DNA of 19,151 nt, taken from positions 1 to 19,151 of the forward strand of contig DATGKD010000088.1 of the NCBI GenBank assembly GCA_035294855.1. The letters are read 5' to 3'. Every line of letters starts with the position of its first letter. Position 1 is the stretch's first letter. The notes beneath the pieces are model-generated. The model was not told where the DNA came from, ran no database searches, and saw only the letters and a list, made by a program, of their open reading frames with translations. This DNA comes from DATGKD01 sp035294855. Its GTDB lineage: Bacteria > Actinomycetota > Acidimicrobiia > Acidimicrobiales > UBA8190. The position numbers and the translations under genes were made by a program. Shown here piece by piece: positions 12,990 to 19,151 of this stretch.

Positions 12990-13778
12990 TCAAAGAGGGA
13001 CAGGGAAGAACATCTCGTTCGGGCCGAGGAACCGGCGGAGGAACCACGGCTCGAGGCCTTCGGTGCGCGTCGGCCCCGCGCCGGTGGCCATCTGCGACTG
13101 GTACGCATCGAGGGCCGCGCGCTTGCGTTCCACGTAACCGTCGGTGCGCACCAGCTCGGGACTCGACGACGCGCGCAGCGTCCGCAACCACGAACGCGGC
13201 CGCTCCCACTGCCATACCGGGTAGGAGAGCAGGCGCAGCGGCCGGCCCGCGCATGCCCGGCGGACGGCGCGGCCCAGTGCGGCGTGGTCGCTGTGCGGGT
13301 CCGCTTCCGACGTGGCGAGCACCTCGTCGGGCACATGGGCACCGAGCGCGTCGGACATGGCGTCGGTGAGCGCGTCCTCGGCCCGATGGAGTTCGGTCTC
13401 GGGGAACGACAGGTGCGTCAGAGCTTCGGACGCGAGGCCGAGGACCGCGCACGCCCGTCGGAGCTCGCCGTCGCGGATGGCGACGTTCTGAGCGGGCTCG
13501 TTCCACGGAGGCCAGGTCGCACCGTCGCTCACGACCAGGACGTGGACGTCGCTGCCGGCGCCCAGCTTGCGCATGATGGTCGCCCCGCATCCGAGCGTCT
13601 CGTCGTCCGGGTGAGGAGCGAGCACCAGGCACGAGCGCCCGCCGGTGCGCGCCGTGACGTCGGTCCCCCGCCGACGGATGGCCCCTCCCACGACCCAGGA
13701 CACCGGCGGCTTGACCGCCCGCAACGCGGCTTCGAGCCGAGGGCTGGCGGTTTCGCCGGACGGGGGCGAGAAGCTCAC
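12990..13778 (-). CDS. PIG-L / LmbE family zinc-dependent deacetylase
   Basis: The 262-residue protein belongs to the family that removes acetyl groups from N-acetylglucosaminyl lipids or thiol precursors (MshB, PIG-L, BshB). The metal and catalytic motif APHPDDETLGCG places His56, Asp58 and Asp59, and DPHSDH places His162 and His165, matching the zinc ligand pattern His-Asp...His. The first 40 residues (SFSPPSGETASPRLEAALRAVKPPVSWVVGGAIRRRG) precede the fold. The GTG at 13778 overlaps the flippase stop (GTGA), so translation is probably coupled and this is the last gene of the polysaccharide operon. The frame stays open upstream but that part overlaps the flippase out of phase. Deacetylation of an amino sugar in the lipid-linked unit or polymer is inferred from context. 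A cytoplasmic location is likely, as no signal peptide is seen. Confidence 0.9.
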   Translation of the reverse strand: MSFSPPSGETASPRLEAALRAVKPPVSWVVGGAIRRRGTDVTARTGGRSCLVLAPHPDDETLGCGATIMRKLGAGSDVHVLVVSDGATWPPWNEPAQNVAIRDGELRRACAVLGLASEALTHLSFPETELHRAEDALTDAMSDALGAHVPDEVLATSEADPHSDHAALGRAVRRACAGRPLRLLSYPVWQWERPRSWLRTLRASSSPELVRTDGYVERKRAALDAYQSQMATGAGPTRTEGLEPWFLRRFLGPNEMFFPVPL

Positions 13779-15592
13779 GCGACCGGGAGGTCGTCGCGCT
13801 GGCGACGCGCCCCCAGGCGGCGCGCCGAGCGGAGGTATCCCTTCAAACGGGCGCGGTCGCCGGGCGTCGCCCCGGTCGCGAAGTACACGGCGAGGTAGGC
13901 GACCGCGCCACAGAGGCCGGAGGCCACGAGGCCGCCGAGCGAGCCCTCGGCCACCTTGGTGAAAGCCGCGAGCACCGCCGCGCACACCGCCGCCGGCAGG
14001 ATGTGCGGCACGAGGGCGCGCCGCGCCAGGGCCCACACCGATATGCCCACCGAGCGGCACCCCACCACCATCCCCACCGGGAGCCGGAACAGCACGACGC
14101 CGGCGAGGGTCCCCACCGCCGCGCCGACGGGCCCGATGACGATGACAAGGACGACCGAGACCACGAGGTTGATGAGCACCTCGCCGGCGCGCACGAACGT
14201 GAGCGCTCGGAGGTTGCCGGCACCCGTCATGATGTTGCCCAGCGTGCGGAACGGCGATCCCAGGATGAGGGCGATGGCGAGCACCACGAGCACGTGGGCG
14301 GAGCGCTCGTAGCCACCGCCGACCCAGAACCGGATGCCCGGCGAGGCGAGGAACATGAACACCAGCCCCGCCAGGGTGCCACCCACCATCGTCACGCGAG
14401 TGCCGTCCACGGCGATGGCCGCCAACGCACCGGGCTCGGCATTGCGGGCCGTGTGACTCGCGTGGGGGAAGAACACCTGGGCGAGCGAGTCGAGCGCCTG
14501 CATGGCCGCCTTGGCCAGCCGCGAGCCCACCGCGTACACCGCGGCGGCGCGCGCCCCCGCCACGATGCCCACGATCAGCACGTCACAGATCGTGTTGTAC
14601 ATGGCGGTCAGGACCGCCAACGAGAAGAACCATCCCGACATCTTGACGGCGCGCCGCAGCTGCGAGCGGTCGATGAGGCTGCGCCGTATGCGCGTGCCCG
14701 GTGCGATATGGACGAGCATGGCGTAGCGGACGCCGTGCATCGCCAACGCGACCAACGTCGTGACGACGGCGAGCGGAACGATGCCCCCGCCGCCCAGGAC
14801 GACGGCGGCGCTCGCCGCCGTGGTGACGACGACCAGCAGGGCGTTGGACAACGACAACAGGTCGAAGCGTTGGTGGCCCAACAACGCGCCGCCGAAGGTG
14901 TCGAGCGGCAGGCCCACCGCCATGGCCACCGCCAGCACGGCCACGGCGATGACGACCTTGGTGTCCAAGGCGGCGTGGACGTGCACGATGTCCGGGAAGA
15001 AGAACGCCAGTCCCACCCCGGCCACCAGTGCCAGCGCCCCGGGCGGGACCAGCGCGAAGAACGTGGTGTTCAGCGTGCGCACGGCGGCCTCGGGCCGCAC
15101 GGCGGCGTCCTCGGCCACGAGCCGCGTCGTGGCCCCGGCGAACGCCGCTCCGAACAGCTGCAGATAGGTGACGACGCTGCTCGCCAGGACCCACACGCCG
15201 AACACCGGCGGTCCCAGGTGATGCAGCAGCAGCGGGGTGAGGACGAGCGCGGCGACGGCGGTCGCCGCCTGGGCGACGTAGTTCATGAGGACGTTGCGCC
15301 CGAAGCGCTTGGGCAGCGCGCTCGAGTGGCCGTCGGGGCCTTCCGGGCCGTGGCCGCCCGCGTCCTCGACGTCGAGGATGGGACCGCCCCCGTCGTGTGC
15401 GTCGGTGACCGTCAGGCTCGCGGGACCGTTCGGATGAGCCTGACGCTCCTCCCACGCCTCCACGGCCGCTTCCGCGTCGATGCCCAACACGGGATCGGCG
15501 TACGAGCCCGCCACGAGAGGCGACGCCTCCATCCACAGGAACTCGGATTCGGACGGTTCCCGGTGGGCGGGGTCCCGCCCGGCGCTCGTCAC
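13775..15592 (-). CDS. Wzx-type polysaccharide flippase (MATE/MOP superfamily) with N-terminal extension
   Basis: The 605-residue protein has about 14 predicted transmembrane helices from residue 98 (RFGRNVLMNYVAQAATAVAALVLTPLLLHHLG, the classical first helix of the family) to the end. Such proteins flip undecaprenyl-linked repeat units across the membrane before polymerisation. VFGVWVLASSVVTYLQLF and the loop AAVYAVGSRLAKAAMQALDSLAQVFFPHAS are typical. Residues 1-95 are unusual: a soluble, acidic, Gly/Asp/His-rich extension (EFLWMEASPLVAGSYADPVLG, DAHDGGGPILDVEDAGGHG). The GTG at 15592 is the furthest start after the upstream stop; ATG at 15532 is an alternative, and a start close to helix 1 would remove the extension altogether. 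The gene is 31 bp from the BY-kinase stop and overlaps the PIG-L start by 4 nt. Confidence 0.88.
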   Translation of the reverse strand: MTSAGRDPAHREPSESEFLWMEASPLVAGSYADPVLGIDAEAAVEAWEERQAHPNGPASLTVTDAHDGGGPILDVEDAGGHGPEGPDGHSSALPKRFGRNVLMNYVAQAATAVAALVLTPLLLHHLGPPVFGVWVLASSVVTYLQLFGAAFAGATTRLVAEDAAVRPEAAVRTLNTTFFALVPPGALALVAGVGLAFFFPDIVHVHAALDTKVVIAVAVLAVAMAVGLPLDTFGGALLGHQRFDLLSLSNALLVVVTTAASAAVVLGGGGIVPLAVVTTLVALAMHGVRYAMLVHIAPGTRIRRSLIDRSQLRRAVKMSGWFFSLAVLTAMYNTICDVLIVGIVAGARAAAVYAVGSRLAKAAMQALDSLAQVFFPHASHTARNAEPGALAAIAVDGTRVTMVGGTLAGLVFMFLASPGIRFWVGGGYERSAHVLVVLAIALILGSPFRTLGNIMTGAGNLRALTFVRAGEVLINLVVSVVLVIVIGPVGAAVGTLAGVVLFRLPVGMVVGCRSVGISVWALARRALVPHILPAAVCAAVLAAFTKVAEGSLGGLVASGLCGAVAYLAVYFATGATPGDRARLKGYLRSARRLGARRQRDDLPVA

Positions 15593-15623
15593 GGTGCGGC
15601 CTGGATACCCGGACGGGCGCGGC

Positions 15624-17138
15624 TCACCGCTGCCAGTAGCCCGAGCGCCCCCGTGTCTCCGGTGCCTCGCCGCCGCGTGCCGCCTTCGGCTCCTCGGTCG
15701 TCGGCCGCAGGACCTTCGGGCCTTGCGTCCGCGCCGAGTCGGGGCGCTCCTCGCTCACGCGCCGGCCGTTGTCGCGTTGGGCCGGCCGGCGGCTGGGCAG
15801 GGCCGTGGGGGCCGGCGGCGGAGGGGCCTCGGGGCGGCGGAAGTGGCCGTACCCGTAGGCGCCGTCGCGCCGTTGACGGTTGAACCGGACACGGTTCAGG
15901 ACGACGCCCACGTTGACGCTCGTGGTGTCGAGGCGGAGCAGCGACTGCTGCAGGCGCTCGGGGTTGAACCGGCGGGCGTCCACCACCACGATCACGAGGT
16001 CGACCATCGCCGCGATGAGCACGGTCTCGGCCACCGAGATGAGCGGCGGGCAGTCGATGACCACCGTCTCGTGGCGCTCGCGCAGCTGGTCGATCAGAAG
16101 CGGCAGGTGCGCGGACACGATGTCGGACGGGTGGCGGTCGATGATGCCCGCGGGGATGACGTCGAGGTACGGGTTGGGCGTGCGCGACGCGTGCGCCAGG
16201 GCGTCTTCGGTTCGGCGGCTCGTCACGCCGGGGCCGAAGGGCACGCCCATCTGGGTGTGCAGCGACGGCTTGCGCAGGTCGCAGTCGATGGCGGTGACGT
16301 GCCGGTCCTGGGCGGCGAGGGCCCAGGCGATGTTGGTGGCCACCGAAGTCTTGCCCTCGCCAGGGTCGCACGACGTCACCGCGATCGTGGCGGACGCCCC
16401 GCTGGGCAAGCTGATGAGCAGGTTGCTGCGCAGCTCCTGGAACGCCTCCATGGCGAGCGGCTCGCCGTGGCGGACGAAGAGCTCGGCCGGCTTGAGGCCG
16501 CTCACGCCCACGCGGGGGATCTCGCCGAGCACGGTGGCGCCGATGCGCTCTTTGACTTCGGTGACCCGGCTGAGACGGCGCCGGATGCCCGCCGACCACA
16601 CCGCAGAGAAGATGGCCAGGATCACCCCGAAACCGCCCGCGCCGAGCAGGATCGGCAGGCGCGGGTTCGACGGCGCGGTCGGCACCGCAGCCGGGGAAGG
16701 CTGCTGCAAGATGTAGGGCGCGTTGGGCGCCGGGCTGTTCGTGAGCTGCTTGGCGATCGCGTTGGCCATGTCAGCCGACGCGCGCGGGCTCCCGCTCGAT
16801 ACCGTGATGCTGACCGTGTCGGTGGCGGGGTCCGCTTTGGCGGCGATGGAAAGGTTCGCGCCGCGTTCACGCGGCGTCAGCGACGCACGTGCCGGACGCA
16901 CGACCGAAGGGTCCACAGCCAGCAGCGCCAGCTGGGGCACGATGACGGCGAGGTCGGCTGGACCGTTCGTCGTCTGGGCGGCCCCCGGGGAGGGCTGGGC
17001 GAGGATCAACGCGGTGGCCGTGTACTGCTTGGCGGGCAGGAACGCCCCTGCTCCGCCCGCGACGATGCAGAGCGCGAAGACCAAGAGGGCGACCACGTAG
17101 TTGCGCCTCAGGTCGCGGATGACCTGTCGGATCTCCAT
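15624..17138 (-). CDS. Fused Wzz chain-length regulator and BY-kinase (CpsD/Wzc-like)
   Basis: The 504-residue protein joins a Wzz domain (transmembrane helices at about 15-35 and 157-180, extracytoplasmic part between) to a cytoplasmic bacterial tyrosine kinase that controls polymer length. The ATPase motifs are clear: Walker A DPGEGKT with Lys263, Walker A' IDCDLRKP with Asp285 and Asp287, and Walker B VVIDCPP with Asp362. The oligomerisation motif normally written EX2RX2R reads Glu231, Gln234, Arg237, so its central Arg is replaced. The C-terminal tail after 420 is Pro/Arg-rich and holds few tyrosines (Tyr428, Tyr430, Tyr501) instead of a dense cluster. The Wzz periplasmic part is short (about 120 residues), as in Gram-positive types. 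The ATG at 17138 lies 4 nt after the polymerase stop, with GAGGGGG inside the end of that gene as ribosome binding site. Confidence 0.93.
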   Translation of the reverse strand: MEIRQVIRDLRRNYVVALLVFALCIVAGGAGAFLPAKQYTATALILAQPSPGAAQTTNGPADLAVIVPQLALLAVDPSVVRPARASLTPRERGANLSIAAKADPATDTVSITVSSGSPRASADMANAIAKQLTNSPAPNAPYILQQPSPAAVPTAPSNPRLPILLGAGGFGVILAIFSAVWSAGIRRRLSRVTEVKERIGATVLGEIPRVGVSGLKPAELFVRHGEPLAMEAFQELRSNLLISLPSGASATIAVTSCDPGEGKTSVATNIAWALAAQDRHVTAIDCDLRKPSLHTQMGVPFGPGVTSRRTEDALAHASRTPNPYLDVIPAGIIDRHPSDIVSAHLPLLIDQLRERHETVVIDCPPLISVAETVLIAAMVDLVIVVVDARRFNPERLQQSLLRLDTTSVNVGVVLNRVRFNRQRRDGAYGYGHFRRPEAPPPPAPTALPSRRPAQRDNGRRVSEERPDSARTQGPKVLRPTTEEPKAARGGEAPETRGRSGYWQR

Positions 17139-17142
17139 GGCG

Positions 17143-18576
17143 TCAGACCCCCTCGAGGGCGCGCTCGGGCTCGTAGTGCGTCCGCATCTTCAACAGGTTC
17201 CCACCTCCAGAGGTCACCGCGCTACGCAGCATCCCCAACGTCAGTCCCAGCACCGTCGCCAGCCGGTAGTTCTCGAAGATCGACTCCACCATTCCCTTGG
17301 CGAACAGGCCGATCACGCCCGCCACCAGACCGAGCGCCAGAACGGCCACCATCCGGTCGGGATGGAGGCGCCAGGCGGTCAGCCCGTTGGCGATCGAGAC
17401 GACGAGCGCCACCAGGAAGAGCGCCAGCCCGATGAGACCGGTTCGCAGCCACAGGTCGAGGCCGAGGTTCTCGGTCAGGTCGGTCATGACAAATTGATTC
17501 GGCCCCGGCTCGAAATAACTGTACGTGTACCCGAGGCCCTGGCCGAGGATCGGGCTCAGCTTGGCGTCTCCATAGGCGACGCCCCACTTGTTCAGGCGGG
17601 CCTGGGCGGATTCCGATTTGGCCTGGGACCCCAGGGTGCTGTTCACGGTCTTGGTGATCTTGGCCAGGATCGGCGAGGACGTGATCGACTTCTGGCCGGT
17701 CAGGGCGGGCACCACCGCCAGGCCGAGCACCACGCCGATGACCGCCAGAGCCGCCACGGCGACCTCTCCCCCCCGCACGCGCAGGCGCCGGCGGGCCGTC
17801 GTGCCGAGCGAGGCGAGGATGACCACCACCGTCGACGCTCCCAGGGTGAGCAGGACTGCCCGCTGGTAGGCGAGGAACGCGCTGATGAACATCGGGACGG
17901 GGCAGAGCAGGTTGACGGCGCGGCGGTGCTCCTTGGCGAGCTCGAGGAGCAACCCGATCATCCCGATGACGACGAAGATGGTCGCGGCGTCGGTGCCCAG
18001 CTCGCCGAAGTTGCTGAGCGGCACGAGCGGCAGGTGCACGTTGTAGGTCTTCTTGGCGAGAGCAAGGATCACCAGCGCGGTGGCGGGGATGGCCGTCCAC
18101 CGCAGCAGGCGCTGGAACCCGGGCCCGTCGAGGAACCGCCGGATGGGCACGCCCGACGCCAGGGCGTAGCCGCCCATGACGTAGATGATCGCCTTGGCCT
18201 CGTACGGGAGCTTGACCGTGCTGTTGTGGCGGACCAGGCCCTCGATCATCTCGACCGCCATCCAGCCGGCCATCGCCGCCCACAGCATCGCCGGCACGCC
18301 GATCCACTTCGGCCGGCCCTTCACGACGAGGCGAGCGACGAGCGCCAGGGCGATGAGGACCTCGGGCAGGCGGAACTGAAAGGACCCACTCCCGGGGTGG
18401 AACAGGCCCCGCGGCATGGTGTTGCCGTTCTCGTACAGGCTCGCCTCGGCGACGAGCAGGCTGAGGAGCAGGAACACCACCCAGTGCTCGCGCCCGGCGC
18501 GCTCCCAGCGGTAGAAGAGGTAGAGAAGAATTGTCGCCGCCGCGGCCGCGCCCACCAGCAGGAGCAACTTGCTCAC
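17143..18576 (-). CDS. O-antigen ligase/polymerase-like membrane protein (Wzy/WaaL type)
   Basis: The 477-residue protein carries about 11 hydrophobic helices. It has a large non-membrane loop between about residues 300 and 360 (GQKSITSSPILAKITKTVNS...LGQGLGYTYSYFEPG) followed by NQFVMTDLTENLGLDLWLRTGLIGLALFL, the arrangement of the O-antigen ligase/polymerase (Wzy_C) family. Here HNSTVKLPYEAKAIIYVMGGYALASG matches the usual Arg/Glu-containing region ahead of the loop. In this context it should join flipped repeat units into polymer on the outer face of the membrane. The GTG at 18576 overlaps the stop of the upstream glycosyltransferase (GTGA). The C-terminal 35 residues are cytoplasmic and charged. 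A ligase role cannot be excluded, but polymerase is favoured next to a Wzz/BY-kinase and a flippase. Confidence 0.82.
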   Translation of the reverse strand: MSKLLLLVGAAAAATILLYLFYRWERAGREHWVVFLLLSLLVAEASLYENGNTMPRGLFHPGSGSFQFRLPEVLIALALVARLVVKGRPKWIGVPAMLWAAMAGWMAVEMIEGLVRHNSTVKLPYEAKAIIYVMGGYALASGVPIRRFLDGPGFQRLLRWTAIPATALVILALAKKTYNVHLPLVPLSNFGELGTDAATIFVVIGMIGLLLELAKEHRRAVNLLCPVPMFISAFLAYQRAVLLTLGASTVVVILASLGTTARRRLRVRGGEVAVAALAVIGVVLGLAVVPALTGQKSITSSPILAKITKTVNSTLGSQAKSESAQARLNKWGVAYGDAKLSPILGQGLGYTYSYFEPGPNQFVMTDLTENLGLDLWLRTGLIGLALFLVALVVSIANGLTAWRLHPDRMVAVLALGLVAGVIGLFAKGMVESIFENYRLATVLGLTLGMLRSAVTSGGGNLLKMRTHYEPERALEGV

Positions 18577-19151
18577 GGGGTCACCGCCTCGAGCAGCGGG
18601 GCGAGCGCGGCGTCCCAGGTGTGCTCGGTGGTCACCGCGTCGTGGCCGCGGCTCCCGAGCTCCATCGCCCGGGCGGGGTCGGCGAGCAAGTCGGCGACGG
18701 CGTCGGCCATGGAGCGGGCGTCGTCGGCGACCACCACGCCCCTGCCGATCAGGTCTTCGAGCCCGTCCACGGCGATCTGCGTCGCGACCACGGGGCGCCC
18801 AACGTCCAGAGCCTCCAGGATCTTCAGGCGGGTACCTCCACCGGCTCGGAGCGGCGCCACGGACACACGCGCCCGAGCGAGGTAGGGGCGGACGTCAGCC
18901 ACGGTACCGGATACCTCGATCGACGCAGACGCGAGGGCCCGGACCGCAGGCGCCGGGTCGCGCCCGACCAGCAACAACCGGGCGTCGGGGACGCGCCGGC
19001 ACACCTCCGGCCAGACCTCCCGGCCGAACCACAACGCGGCGTCGACGTTGGGAGCCCACCCCATCGTGGCGACGAAGGCCGCCACCGGCGCGTCCGCGGC
19101 CGGCAGCAGCCCGGCGGGGTCGGGGTCGCGGCCGTTCGGGCACACGAGCAC
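18573..19151 (-). CDS. GT4 family glycosyltransferase, C-terminal part (cut by window edge)
   Basis: Only the last 192 residues are in the window; the N-terminal acceptor domain lies beyond 19151. The visible part is the nucleotide-sugar domain: it opens with PNGRDP, then FVATMGWAPNVDAALWFGREVWPEVCRRVPDARLLLVGRDP, VSGTVADVRPYLARARVSVAPLRAGGGTRLKILEALDVGRPVVAT and GVVVADDARSMADAVADLLADP. The GGGTRLKILEAL motif corresponds to the E-x7-E region, with Gly-Thr in place of the first Glu, as is common in GT4 relatives of the PEP-CTERM/exosortase type. The stop overlaps the polymerase start by GTGA, so it is the first visible gene of the operon. The GTG at 19151 is an internal codon, not a start. Confidence 0.88.
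   Translation of the reverse strand: MLVCPNGRDPDPAGLLPAADAPVAAFVATMGWAPNVDAALWFGREVWPEVCRRVPDARLLLVGRDPAPAVRALASASIEVSGTVADVRPYLARARVSVAPLRAGGGTRLKILEALDVGRPVVATQIAVDGLEDLIGRGVVVADDARSMADAVADLLADPARAMELGSRGHDAVTTEHTWDAALAPLLEAVTP

Noticed and set aside
17101..18885. Plus-strand open frame of nearly 600 codons opposite the polymerase
   Set aside because: Its product is His/Gln/Gly/Arg-rich without any fold, while the minus strand encodes a well-formed multi-helix membrane protein in an operon.
1..19151. Mobile element, prophage, CRISPR or defence island
   Set aside because: No transposase, integrase, terminal repeat, regular spaced repeat or known defence gene was seen. Base composition and codon usage look uniform across the window by eye.

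Overview
The window is high-GC DNA (about 70% by eye, not computed). Codons strongly prefer G or C in the third position, GTG starts are common, and there are long spurious open frames on both strands. The gene content (lipoproteins with classical lipoboxes, a fused Wzz/BY-kinase, a PAS-GGDEF-EAL protein) and several TAnnnT boxes only 7-8 nt ahead of start codons, which suggest leaderless transcripts, fit an actinobacterium, perhaps an uncultured Acidimicrobiia-like lineage. That placement is inference. I saw no rRNA, tRNA, CRISPR array, insertion sequence or phage gene.

Left part (1-3242): small single-function genes. These are a VC0807-like membrane protein, a cyanophycinase/peptidase S51-like hydrolase, a pirin with intact metal ligands, and on the opposite strand a 157-residue BCP-type peroxiredoxin. 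The last two converge on a hairpin.

Middle part (3243-10606): two secreted lipoproteins, both beta-propellers, overlap by 4 nt and form a two-gene operon. The second carries at least seven PQQ-like blade motifs. The pair converges on a solo beta-ketoacyl synthase across two mutually exclusive hairpins. A 346-bp intergenic region separates that synthase from a divergent PAS-PAS-PAS-GGDEF-EAL protein with a variant HGDEF site and a complete set of EAL residues.

Right part (10607-19151): a putative Fe(II)/2-oxoglutarate oxygenase with an unassigned C-terminal extension and a GT4 glycosyltransferase lie on the plus strand. They face a tightly packed minus-strand exopolysaccharide operon. In transcription order that operon is a GT4 glycosyltransferase (cut by the window edge), an O-antigen polymerase/ligase-like protein, a Wzz/BY-kinase fusion, a Wzx-type flippase with a long acidic N-terminal extension, and a PIG-L deacetylase. 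Junctions are GTGA overlaps or gaps of 4 and 31 nt.

Reading together: the right half looks like a Wzx/Wzy-type surface polysaccharide locus with glycan deacetylation. The c-di-GMP protein 2-3 kb away is a plausible regulator of it, though nothing in the sequence proves the link. No clearly undescribed defence or mobile system is visible. The least explained items are the twin propeller lipoproteins, the solo ketosynthase, the oxygenase with its unknown C-terminal region, and the flippase extension.
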